The translations under genes and the position numbers were made by a program. From Alitta virens (taxonomy: Eukaryota; Annelida; Polychaeta; Phyllodocida; Nereididae), in contig OW028585.1 in NCBI GenBank assembly GCA_932294295.1, positions 20,467,912-20,531,911 of the forward strand: a stretch of 64,000 nucleotides of DNA, given 5' to 3'. Numbering within the stretch: the first letter of the stretch is position 1; every line of letters starts with the position of its first letter. The notes beneath the pieces were generated by a model, which worked only from the letters and a program-made list of their open reading frames with translations, ran no database searches and was not told the origin of the DNA. This document shows, piece after piece, positions 23,690-35,101 of the stretch.

Positions 23690-24130
23690 CATCTGTTGAG
23701 CGCTAAATCAGCAATAATCTTAATGAAATGTATATTTAGCGCAGAAACGTGGCCTGCTGTGACAGTTAAGCATTTTGAACGCTGAGCGTGTCGCTTGCAT
23801 TGGCTGACCTACTTAGTCACGTGCATATTTACTGCTAGAGGGCTGAGGGCAGGGGCCTAGCTCAGAGGTAGCGCTCTGGGCTTCCAACCGCTGAGTCCCG
23901 GGTTTGATTCCCGGTCGAGCCTAAGTTTGATGGCTGTTTCATCCTTCGTCTCATTGCCATGGTCTCTGCCTGTCCTAATTAGCCCAACTTGTGCAGAAAT
24001 ACAGGATGTAAAGCCCTAATCACACACACACACACTGCTAGAGGGCTACAACAAAAAACAATAGGAATGGCCTCAAATCGGGCAAGGCATCGCTCACGAT
24101 GACAGTGATCCACCGCCATTGGGAAGATGA
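23690..24130 (+). repeat. Interspersed repeat R1, copy 1 (interrupted by a SINE)
   Basis: Sequence with TTTAGCGCAG, AACGTGGCCTGC, TCGCTTGCATTG and GCTAGAGGGCT blocks is shared with 48330-48592 in the same order and strand. In this copy the block GCTAGAGGGCT is split by the SINE at 23845-24033. Family not identified. Confidence 0.75.
23845..24033 (+). mobile_element. tRNA-derived SINE with perfect 14 bp target-site duplication
   Basis: tRNA-like head with A box (TAGCTCAGAGG) and B box (GGTTTGATTCC), then a tRNA-unrelated body and a (CA)n tail. Flanked on both sides by ACTGCTAGAGGGCT (23831-23844 and 24034-24047). The acceptor stem does not pair properly, so it is not a working tRNA gene. Other copies: 56725-56866 (minus), and 3' pieces at 46353-46462 and 38155-38200. 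Confidence 0.9.
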
Positions 24131-24339
24131 TCACAAGGAGGCCCAATATTTTCAAGGCGAAGTAGAGAGCTAAAGCCAGATTGTTTCGTTTAGTGGCAGG
24201 CAGCAGGGTAGATGATAAAATAATGAACATAAGATGAGTTATATGTTTGAAATAAATTTATTAGTTATTGACAGCTTCCTTTTTTATATTGAAATGGCAT
24301 GGTCAGAAGTGTCAATGGTTCTACTTACTATTTTTAACA

Positions 24340-24630
24340 CTCATCTTTTGTATTGTCCATAAAACTTATATTATGTATTGTCAATAACGCTGCTTTTATG
24401 TCATTTATTGTCAGTAACGCTTATATAATATCATGAATTGTCAATAAAACATATGATATCATGTATTGTAAATAACACTTATATATTATATTATGTATTG
24501 TCAACAATGCTGATGCAATGTCACATATTGTCAGTAACACTGATATAATATCTTGAATTGTCATTAAAACATATGATATCATGTACTCTCGATACCAAAT
24601 GTATAATATCATATTGTGTCAATAACAGTC
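24340..24630 (+). repeat. ~30 bp minisatellite with higher-order structure
   Basis: About ten monomers of 28-32 bp beginning TTGTCAATAAC and ending ATATCATG or similar. A pair of unlike monomers (TTGTCAGTAAC type followed by TTGTCAATAAAACATATG type) recurs ~120 bp apart, so the array was partly amplified in blocks of four. Confidence 0.8.
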
Positions 24631-24766
24631 CTAATGGCTGCCTGTAATTTTATCTTTGGTATGCATAGAAATTTTACATTTGATCAATTAAATTAATTTG
24701 AGAAGAAATAATTTATTTTAAAGCTTGAGACTAGACTGTCCAATAGCTAAAATTGTGTTGAATGCA

Positions 24767-27700
24767 TTAACTGGGAATGGCATAAATCCCAGATGAGTTC
24801 TGTGTGATGGGATTGGTCCAACGCCTTCGAAGTCTTGTTCGAACAGTTTTATTGAATCCGAAACTGACACAAAAGAAAGTGCTCTGAAGAAAGTTGATGA
24901 AGGTGAACACATACCACAGTTCAAGGACATTTGTTATTGAAGGAATGAGAGCTGTGAGCCAGGATATTCCAAACAAAGACAGTATTCTGGCATACAGGAA
25001 TATAACAGATTGTGTGTTAGCTGACACTCTGGAGTTCCTGCCTCTTATATTTTGGATTTTAAGAATTATGAAGATGAACAAAACACTGTTAAGCACCAAC
25101 ATCATAGCCATTGGTGCTATGAATAATATCAGATGGTAAAATATGGGTTGCACAAAGCAAATGCCTCGTTCATTTCCATATTCAATCGCCAGAGGGGAAA
25201 ATAGATCTAGCATAAGGCAGACAAGAACGAAGATCGTACAGAGAATGAAGCAGTGTAACGCTTTGAATTTTGTTGTAGTTATGTGCCAATTGCTGTTGAT
25301 TTTGTAAGCTAGATCGAGGGATATACAAGACATACACATGAATGACAGCAGCCAAAAAAAGTGTAGTAGGAAGCCAACTATCTTGCAGATAACTTTATGT
25401 GAAGTTACAATTTGGTAACCACTAATAAGGAATATAATTTGTCCGCAGAACATAGTGACAATCAGGTAGAGTATATTTGCAAAACAATCTTTTCTTAAAT
25501 CTTTGAAAATAGCATACATAATCAAAGTCCACAGCATAAAAGTCAGTGAAATTAAGTTTGACGCAAATGAAAATATGTTTAGTAGTTGCTGGTCAATGGT
25601 AAGGCCATCTTGCTGCTCAAAAGCACATGTTGTATGCACCTCGTGGTTCTTAATGCTTTGGTTTCTGTACCACTCACAAAAAGGTGAATACAGTCTCATA
25701 TTTCTGTTTTCATAAGCAAGTATTAAAGGTAAACTGCCGAGAGTGAACTTTTGATTAATTGCTGGACAGAATAATAGCTCATTAGTTTTAAATGACCCAT
25801 CAATTTTCTGAGATACGAAAATGACCTCAAGTAAAATCAATTTTTTTCCATTGGAGCAAGCCTCAGTCCTGTCAGCACTGAATTCAATGAAATAAGAAAA
25901 AGAAAACTGCACAAATGAGCTACTGATAAACTCAAAAAAACTTCTTATTATATGTGGACCACAATCCTTGCATGATGTCTTAAATATTATGCAGTCTTCA
26001 GATTTGAAAGTTGATCCACCTAAGTAAGCATGTGCCTTGGTCACAGATGGACAAGATTTTTTCTCAAGATCATTGACTTCGGCATCATACCTTCGGTCAA
26101 ACAGTAAGGTCTTTATATCAGCAACATACACTTTACTTAGGTTGAGTGAACCAGATTTGTTACTCAAGATGTAATTCACTGACCAATTGTACCACCCTGT
26201 TGATTTGTTCTCAATAGGCGTAACTTGCAAATGCGAATTGTTCAGTTGTTTGCATGTTCTGTGAATTGGTGTACACTGTAGTAAAACTGAATCAGCTATG
26301 CTATCTTTGATGCATGTAACTTTGTTCCCTCTTTTTATCATGTAATACATTTTGACATGAAGTGGAAGTGCAAAGTCAAACAATAGAGAAATAGGCTTAC
26401 TGGGAAAATTACTGAATGGAGAATTTGCCATTTGGCTTGATTTTGATTGATTTTTTACACAAGATAAACTTGATGGTGGAATCCCTTGACAAATGGCACA
26501 GATTGGGTTGCGGTAAGTGTAATAGACACGCCTTGAAGGATGTAACCAAGAAACAGGCAGTGAAAACATTCTGCAAATCGTTTGGAAAACTGCAACCTTG
26601 TCAGGCTGGCAAGCTATTTCGCAAACATATCTTTCTGTTGAAATATTTGGGAAATTTAGGAAAGCTGAACATATCTGATTAATGTCACGAAAAGGTATAT
26701 TATAAAAGTCATGCTTCACTCTTTCAATTAACAGTTCTGAACTAATAGTTTTAAACACACATATAATATCTATCTCAGGCATACTGATTTCCTCATATGT
26801 GATGTTGTGACAGAGAGCACAATGAAAATTTTTATATAGACCCTTTCCTGGCACAAATACTAAAGTATGATGGATTATTGTATCATTGTAAGAATCCATC
26901 TCACATTTTCTGATCATCTCATCATCTGATGTCACATATTTAGGGCAGGACGATATTAAATTGATGTATGATTTTTTGTATTTCATCAATGGAATTTTTG
27001 GCTGGATACAAGTCGCATATCTTTCTTCTGAACTCCTTGAGGCTTTTGCTCGATTAAGGAAACTAAAATAGTCATCAAAATGCAATGTGTGATTATTCAC
27101 AAAATCAATAGTAAGAGAATCATTACAATAAACCCCATAATCTAAACAGCAGTCTTTATACATTAAACACCGATTGTCACATTTGCAGCAATGATCTTTA
27201 TCATCTGAGCAATTGGTTGTAATAAAGGCGTTTTGTCCACAACGACCATAACAGGACTGGGGTAATGGACAATGTTTCATCCATTTCTCTATCCAAGCAC
27301 CCACCTTTTTAGGAATCTTAACGTCTGAAAAAATATGAGCGATAAAAGACAATTACAGGTTCCCTTGCACATTTGTGGAAATTTAAGTCAATCCAAACTG
27401 ACCGTAATGTATCTGTTTTACAGTAGTGACTTTTTAAATATATAGCAAAGTTTACTTTTTGATCTTAACAAAGAGGTCTCCCAGACCAGCATACATATAC
27501 TATACTTATACTTTAAAGGCGCCTAATAATTGATTTTGATGAATTGGTGTAATTTTTTTGGACTTTAAGGTGGTGACTCTCAATCAGCAATGGCTAGTCT
27601 GTCTTACACTGTGTGCTGACACCTCAAAGCCAAGTAAATTAATTATGGACTTTCTTTGCTTGCTTAACTAGTAAAAAGAAAATAATTGGTTTAGCAATGT

Positions 27701-29049
27701 AGCCGATAGCCGCTGTGCATCGACTTCAGGAATTATTTTGTAAAAATACAAGAGGAATGGATTCTTTTCTTTTTTTTTGTCAAGGCAGTTTTTCTGAATT
27801 ACCTGCTTGTCAGAACAAGAGTTGCATAAACTTATCACATGGACATCTAATTATTCTGTAATTTCATTATTAAACCTTTAATACCATAAGCTAGCCTATT
27901 GAGAAATTGTTTAGTTTAGATGGGTCACTTGGCTTTGACGTGACAGCACCCAGTACTTGGAGACAGTCCCTCCTGACTTTTGTAAAGTAGAGTAAACAAT
28001 CTGAATCTAAAATATTGATTATTATAAAGTACAAATTTGGATCAACTGCTTCTCCCTAGATGCACAGCCGTTTCGTCAAATTTAATTGTTTCAGGTAAAC
28101 AGTGTAATCTGATCAACAGAGGCATCAGACTTGCGTGGCATCTGGAATGGAAGCCTCATCATAGCCTAACTGGTCATGCAGTCCTGTCTGCTCATGATTT
28201 AACACATGTTTAATCTCAACTACACAGCAAATATCATCTTAACCAAAGCAAAATATTTCACCAAGACCTTGTATGCAAATCCCTAAAATCTGTCTTTTCT
28301 GGCATGAAGGCAACAGCCCATGGCATTTGTCAGGGCGAGTTAGAACTTAGACGCGAATATGCTAAAGATTGACAGGCGCAAGAAAAGTACTTTTTTTGTC
28401 TTGGTAGGCTTTTTATTAGATGTGGTTGACAGACCCAATACCTGAATATGCTCATGTGCATGGGACCTTTAAGAAAGTAATATATGCCCTGCATGCTGAT
28501 TCCAGGAAGTCAATCGCATGAGATGATAGATTTGCAGTGCCTTATATTCTGTGTCTTTATTCGAGTATGTAAAAGATCACATCTACGAACATGTAAAATT
28601 TAGATCACACCCACAGGGTAAATGTATAATTTATGTGTTCTTGCATATGTTTATCTAATATCTATTTACCTGCCTCTGGCAAAGCTAACTAAGCTTAACA
28701 CTAGTAGCTATGTTACACTAAAAAAACATCATTACACATTAAAACCCCACACAAGACTCCAAGGAAGGCAGATGCGCTGTGACAGACAGACAGAAAATAC
28801 CTTTATTTGACAAAATTTGGTACAAAGTACGGTATTTTCTGGATTATAAGTCGGGATCTTTATTGGAAGACCAGCATTTATTTGATATTACCATATTTTA
28901 AAATTATATTATATATCATATATCTTAGATAATATTCAATGTAAATAATGTAGTAGAAACAGACATAGTATACCTTTCCTGTAGGAATTGCTCCTGCTTA
29001 TGAACACAAGGGCCAAAGTGACAACTATGATCACACTCAGAATGGTCAT
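24767..29049 (-). CDS. Methuselah-like / adhesion-class GPCR with somatomedin-B domain, two exons
   Basis: Exon 1 (29049-28974) encodes a signal peptide (MTILSVIIVVTLALVFIS). A GT-AG intron (28973-27325) leads in phase 1 to exon 2 (27324-24767); the join is 2,634 nt, 877 aa. After cleavage comes a somatomedin-B-like knot (~44-92) with eight cysteines including SCYGRC, CCKC and KDCCLDY. Next is a long Cys-rich ectodomain with many N-glycosylation sites and no clear GPS cleavage motif. Seven membrane segments span ~605-850: the TM3 region GFLLHFFWLLSFMCMSCISL and the TM6-TM7 block GISWLTALIP ... FINFLQSTFFC are secretin/Methuselah-like. A short basic tail (RTRLRRRW) follows. Probably a plasma-membrane receptor of unknown ligand. 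Open throughout. Confidence 0.85.
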
Positions 29050-29054
29050 TCTGT

Positions 29055-29685
29055 CTTCCCTGTTGGAGGCAAACTGTCACTACAATGCCAACATTGTTTA
29101 TATAAGCCTCATGGGAATAGTTTTATAACCAAATGATTAGGTGACTCTAATTAAAATTAAGTAAAACCAGCGATGTAATTCATCTGCTGCAACATCACAA
29201 TAGATTTGGAAAGCAATACAAACATTCAATAAAATGTTCTAATAAATTTTATATCATCTCTGAAAGGCTATGTTGATCAGTTTCAAATTGATACCAAAAT
29301 AATCATAGGCAGATGAATCTTTTTCATCAAATGTATCATTATGATATATATCACATATTATTGAGAATTTAATGAAAGACCAAAAATAAATGCAATTATT
29401 TACCTTTTTATTGATATACTTAATTAAGATTGATTGTTGTCCATTATCAGCAATAACATATGTGCTGATGAAACATAAATATAAAAAGTTGAATTATAAT
29501 GGTGATGTGATATGAATATAAAGAAACATAATTTATTCAATGGTAAATTTTGTCAATTGTTGTCTTTTCAAATTCATGGATTTAATGTATTCATGCATCA
29601 TCTTGCATCATGGATTTAATGCATGTAGATACTGTTAATCACATCACCAGTTGGGATCAATTATTTCAAAATCATAATTGGTGGT
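29055..29685. other. 5' flank of the Methuselah-like receptor
   Basis: AT-rich sequence upstream of the receptor start; likely holds its promoter, but no specific site is convincing. Confidence 0.4.
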
Positions 29686-29689
29686 TTTA

Positions 29690-30640
29690 CCCTGGCAAAT
29701 TATAGGCAGAGAATGGTCCTAATGCAGGGAGTGGGCTTTGAACCCATGCACCCACAGTCACTGCCATGGATGAGATGATGATGAGTACATCACATGTGAT
29801 GGGACAGGGACTGAGATGTGGCTCATAAACAGTGCAGAGAGGGGGCTTTGAACCCTTGCACCCACAGTCACTACCATGGATCCAATGTGATGGGACAGGG
29901 ACTGAGATGTGGCTCATGAACAGTGCAGGGAGTGGGCTTTGAACCCATGCACCCACAGTCACTACCATGGATGAGATGATGAGTACATCCCATGTGATGG
30001 AACAGGGACTGAGATGTGGCTCATAAACAGTGCAGGGAGTGTGGTTTTAACACATGCAACCACAGTCACTGCCATGGATGAGATGATGAGTACATCCCAT
30101 GTGATGGGACAGGGACTGAGATGTGGCTCATAAACAGTGCAGGGAGTGTGGTTTTAACACATGCACCCACAGTCACTACCATGAATGAGATGATGCTGAG
30201 TACATCCTATGTGATGGAACAGGGACTGAGATGTGGCTCATAAACAGTGCAGGGAGTGGGCTTTGAACCCATGCACCCACAATCACTACCATGGATGAGA
30301 TGATGGTGAGTACATCCCATGTGATGGGACAGGGACTGAGATGTGGCTCATAAACAGTGCAGGGAGTGGGCTTTGAACCCATGCACCCACAGTCACTACC
30401 ATGGATGAGATGATGGTGAGTACATCCCATGTGATGGGACAGGGACTGAGATGTGGCTCATAAACAGTGCAGGGAGTGTGGTTTTAACACATGCAACCAC
30501 AGTCACTGCCATGGATGAGATGATGAGTACATCCCATGTGATGGGACAGGGACTGAGATGTGGCTCATAAACAGTGCAGGGAGTGTGGTTTTAACACATG
30601 CAACCACAGTCACTGCCATGGATGAGATGATGCTGAGTAC
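29690..30640 (+). repeat. 107-110 bp minisatellite, ~8.5 units
   Basis: The anchor GGGACAGGGACTGAGATGTG recurs at 29801, 29892, 29999, 30106, 30216, 30326, 30436 and 30543: spacings 91, 107, 107, 110, 110, 110, 107. The first spacing is short because one unit lost the GATGAGATGATG part. The 107/110 split comes from GATGATGAGTACA versus GATGATGGTGAGTACA. Two unit classes alternate: GGGCTTTGAACCC and GTGGTTTTAACAC. Minus-strand open frames across it only reflect the repeat. Confidence 0.95.
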
Positions 30641-31417
30641 AAAATACCCATTACACATTCACAAAAGTGTGAATCAATGCACTTAATGTTCAACACTTTT
30701 GGTTGGAATCTGTCTACTCACAGGCTCAAACGTACTGAAATATTAATTACTGAAATCAATTTCATTGATTTCTGAATATATATTTAATGATATATTAGTA
30801 GAAGAAGACATTTGTGCAAACAATTAACATAATTATTGTATCTGGCACATGCTATCAAAACATGCATGGGACTTTCCAAACCACCTTGATGTTGTGACCA
30901 ACCCTCTTTGATTCCCAAGGGTTGTCTAAATTCTGGTTTCTGCTGTACTGATACTTCATGCAGTCTTCATTAATTTCCAGCAAGTAGTATGCAAACTGTC
31001 TTTCTTTTTTCCTGTCTATATTTCAGTCAATGGTTGCCAGTAAATCATTATTACAACAATATATATTTTTGTTGATGATTTGTAGTGATGAGACATGATT
31101 GACTCACTAGCTACTTATTATTATTTGCATCCAGACTGGATAGCAATTTACCATTTTGTCTTTTCCTTGGAAGTATATCTTTTTGAAGGTGGTTAAAAAC
31201 CTGTAAAATACAACACAGAGTATAATATTCATGTGCAGATTCTTATATCATAATACATGCAGCGGATGAATCACTAAATGACATTTACTCATTCACTTTC
31301 ACTCTTTTATTCCCTAACTCTGCATTTCTTGCACATCATTTATCCCAACAAGGTCAATTGAAAACAGATATTTGTTAATAGAGCGCATCTGGTAATCATC
31401 AGTCATTGAATTTATAG

Positions 31418-31555
31418 GTTGATGTCTCATGCAATTAACATCCAGCTGTGATGGAACTCATGAAGAGTGCCCGGGCTAGGGATCAAATCCGGGACCTCCA
31501 GAGCTGGTCAATGGAATTGGCAGTTGTCTTAACCGCTAGGCCACCCAGCTGGACA
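31418..31555 (-). mobile_element. tRNA-derived SINE (family 2) in intron 8 of kinase copy B
   Basis: On the minus strand the head has an A-box-like GGCCTAGCGGTTAAGACA and a B box GGATTTGATCCC. The body then continues with CTCTTCATGAGT and AGCTGGATGTTAA, shared with the plus-strand copy at 32675. Imperfect acceptor stem, so not a tRNA gene. Confidence 0.75.
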
Positions 31556-31940
31556 TGACCCAGGATACTCAGTTCATAATTTATTATTCAGAAATATGGT
31601 TTAATCACTCATCAGTATGACCTGCTGAAATCTGCAGTGCTATCATCCAATAACAGAATTGCAACACTTGACCAATAAAGACTATTCACCTGAAAGAAAT
31701 TACGTAGAATACGGGGTTAAAAATTGGAATTGCGGCACCGATAAATATGCATCTGTCACTAGATTTAGAAAAGACATACAAATCGAAAGGCCTTCACTTG
31801 AATGAGATATTTCTTCATGATATTTTCAAACTTTGGCTCCCCTGGTCTCAAACTGAAACGCCTCCTGGTGTAGAAATGCTGGAACAATTTAATTTGATTA
31901 CTGCTAGGAGCTGGTTCGTCTTCCTGGACAAGTCCTATGA

Positions 31941-32010
31941 AAATAGGATAGATTAGGATAGATTAGAATAGATTGGGATAGAATAGAAGAGAAGAGAAAA
32001 GAGAAGAGAA
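31941..32010 (+). repeat. GATTA/GAATA-GAGAA microsatellite next to exon 7 of copy B
   Basis: Diverged pentameric tract at the position equivalent to 9188-9229 in copy A. Confidence 0.8.
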
Positions 32011-32674
32011 TGTTTTATTTGTTTGCCTCAAAGGACCGTTTTTCAAAGGTAGACCATGCTGCCATTGTAAATGTTCTAAAGGCTATCGATATTCTCCACA
32101 AGATCTGACTCTCACTTTCATTTCTTTTCATGTGATAATATATACTGCTATAGGTAATTACGAGTGCCTGATTGTGCCCTATATGGTCATTTTCTAACCA
32201 TCCGGTCGATTAGCAATCTTTGACTTGAATGACCCCTTGGTGGTTAAGACATTGTTAACCTCAATTTACTACTAGAGGGGGGTGATAATCATGAATGTCA
32301 GAGTTTTAATGGTAAACTATCCTAACTTTGTTAAGGTTCAAAAAGCCTTTCTAATGATGTGTTACACATAGCTGTACCTTTATTTTTGATCCCTCCCAAA
32401 CCTCTTTGAAAATTTGGTCCTTTACGAAGAAATTTAGCGATTTCCGCAACTTTAAAGGTCAGCGACATTGATGTAATCTACTTATATCTTTGTAATAGTG
32501 AGTTATTTGGATCGCTCTGGTAAAGAGCTTTAAAATGAATACCAATTTAGGGGGTCTACCAAATAATGGAGTAGTCATCAGCAATTGAATCCATTGAGAA
32601 TTGACACGTAAACCAATGTAGTCTCGGATGGTGCTATGCATATTATTTTAAATTGAATGAATGCAATTTTGTTT

Positions 32675-32890
32675 GTTGGGGAGCCTAGTGGTTCAGGCAT
32701 TAGCCTTTTAGAACACTAACCAACTACTCTGAAGGTCCCAGGTTTGATCCCTGGCACAGTCACTCTTCATGAGCTTGATCATTGTTGATAGCTGGATGTC
32801 AGTATCGCGAGACGTTAACTATAGTGGCCTGAGTAAGTTGAAGACCCACCCCTGAGGAGAATGCGTAAAATGGTATGGACTCAAACCATA
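32675..32890 (+). mobile_element. tRNA-derived SINE (family 2), intron 6 of kinase copy B
   Basis: Head GGGGAGCCTAGTGGTTCAGG with B box AGGTTTGATCCC, followed by CACTCTTCATGAG and AGCTGGATGTCAG as in the 31418 copy. The 3' end is not sharply defined. Confidence 0.75.
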
Positions 32891-34209
32891 TCATCCCCTC
32901 ATTACATCTGACTCTGATAGCTGATCATGTAAGCCCACTAAGCTTCTGACCAGTAGCATTGATGTAATACTTAAATGACCTTCCTGCATAATTCACAAAA
33001 TTGCCAGCAAATCTAAATATTAAAAATTACCCTGTAGTGTTTTGCAAGGATGCACAAAATCTGTTTTGGTTGTGAAGGAGTGTTCCCTACCCAAATAAAG
33101 CTTTAAGTGTAATGGCAAAAACTTAAAAGGAGGTCATTTCATGGACCAGTATAGAAGAAGTGTGAGAATTCATCAGAAATAATATGGTTATAATGTTATA
33201 ATAGGTAAACTTGTGTGTGCGACAAGAAGTGTGAGTGGACATGGCCTATATTGAAGACAAGCATCAGGGCTAGTACTCTTATCTGACAATTTTATAAAAT
33301 ACGCGTAGCATAAGAATTTAAACAGACTTCTATGCAACATACCTAATCTTTGACCAGCAAGTAAAATGACAATTGACTCAATTGATATGTGCCCATAAAA
33401 ATAACCAATGCCCTTATTGATAAGCAATGCTTATGTAGAGATATATTAAAATAGTTTAAAATTCTTGGCTATTGTGGAGAGACTTAATCCTTAATGCCCA
33501 GGCCCACGTCAAAACTATTATTTCAAGTTGAGGGTTTGCATGACAGATTCATGTTTGCACTATCTTATAGTTTTCGCAATATTAGGTGGGAAGAACATTG
33601 ATGAAGAACTGAACTAGATGGGCTTTTATAAAAGCCTAAGAAAGTACTTAAAACATTTTCTCTCAAGCTGGAGAATTGGTGTCTGAATAATTTTGAATTT
33701 GTTAAAATATAATTGTCTTAATAAAAAAACAATCCATGCACATATAATATTTGCAATATTATCTTTTGATCCAGAGAAATATTTCTAGCTATGTCTATTC
33801 AGTGCCTATAATATTCAGGTTTACACCATATTTCAAATTAAGTGACTGAATAATTTTAGGCCTGTAAAAGAACGGAAATAAAGAAAAGGACGGAAATAAA
33901 GAAAAGCGATATATATGTCTATTCAGGCTCATTAAGTCTCAAAATTGAATTTTTATAACTTGCATAAATGTTTAAATACAGCAATGTTGGTATTCAAAGT
34001 GAAGCTTATTTTTCACTGAATACAATTATGTGCATAATAACTTTCTATGTTCCACAATAAGGGAAATATGACGAACCGCGACTTCGCACAAATGAATAAA
34101 GATACAGGCATGTGTTATACCTTCTTGGAAATGATATTTCAGCCTTAACAAAACCTGGGCAGTTTCCATTTGAAATTCTGCAACTTTTTCTTTCTATGTA
34201 TTATCGCCT

Positions 34210-34312
34210 CCCCCCCCCCCCCCCCCCCTGTTCAGCACCGATGTTACATTGCAATAATGTCATCAGTCAGGGAAAGGCATAGGCAGTTTCCTGACAGCCC
34301 CCCCCCCCCCCC
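34210..34312 (+). repeat. Two long poly-C runs 69 bp apart
   Basis: C19 at 34210-34228 and C15 at 34298-34312, in intron 6 of kinase copy B. The run lengths should be treated as approximate in any assembly. Confidence 0.9.
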
Positions 34313-34982
34313 GGTCTGATATTTTCTGGATCCACTGCTGTACTACTACCACTACTCAATCTCTTGGAGAATAAAATAAATGAAAATCAGACAACAGACC
34401 TACAAGCTTCCATCCAATCTCTATGAAAAAGTTGGCAATATCAAAGGCTGCATAATTATATCCAGTGCATTCGTAGTCAATCAGATAAGCCTTATTTGAA
34501 ATAGTGAACAGAAAGGATGAATAGGTGCAAACATAAAATAATTACTTCTTGAACAAGATACTGTAAAACTTAATACAAATGCACTTACCTTCCGTTTCAT
34601 TGTAAATAATGTTATTGAAGTGAAAGTCATTGTGGGAAAAAACTACAGGAAGGTTCAACTTGTCCACAAATCCAGACACAAAATCAACTTCTGATGACAA
34701 CTCTGACTTTGTCCATTTTTCTGTGCTTAACCTTAAAACGTGAAGTAATTAAATTTACTCCGTGCATATCTTAATCTTGTATCTGTAAATATACAAGAAT
34801 ACGATTTTGATTGAATATAGGCAAAAGATGAAAGATGCTACAAAATAACTCCATACATTCGTTCAAATACTAAATGCAAAGGGAAACAAACCTACCCAAA
34901 ATTACGTATTTATCATATTTATTGTCATTGCATTTTCGTTGATTTATAAGGTTTTTATATCTAGAAAGTACATTATATATGA

Positions 34983-35101
34983 CCCAGATAGCATTCCAAA
35001 TCGTTTCAGTGTCAGCGCAATGTCAGTGATGTTAATACGATGTTGTAACAACAGTTGCCTATATGGAAACAATGTTTGGCTTATTTGGAATGCTATCTGG
35101 G
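34983..35101. mobile_element. Small MITE (family M2), 119 bp, in intron 4 of kinase copy B
   Basis: Starts CCCAGATAGCATTCCAAAT and ends with its inverse (ATTTGGAATGCTATCTGGG, partly). The centre holds TTAATACGATGTTGTAAC. Absent from the same intron in copy A. Related copies at 40149-40196 and 40822-40952. Confidence 0.85.

Noticed and set aside
23845..23920. Possible tRNA-Gly gene
   Set aside because: A and B boxes are good, but the acceptor stem mispairs and the sequence continues into a SINE body flanked by a target duplication.
29687..30430. Repetitive minus-strand ORFs (93 and 84 codons)
   Set aside because: They are translations of the 107-110 bp minisatellite; several units break the frame.
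31107..31200. Nonsense codon in the last exon of kinase copy B
   Set aside because: It appears only in the wrong phase; in the phase set by exon 8 the exon opens normally and the real lesion is a 1-nt deletion further on.
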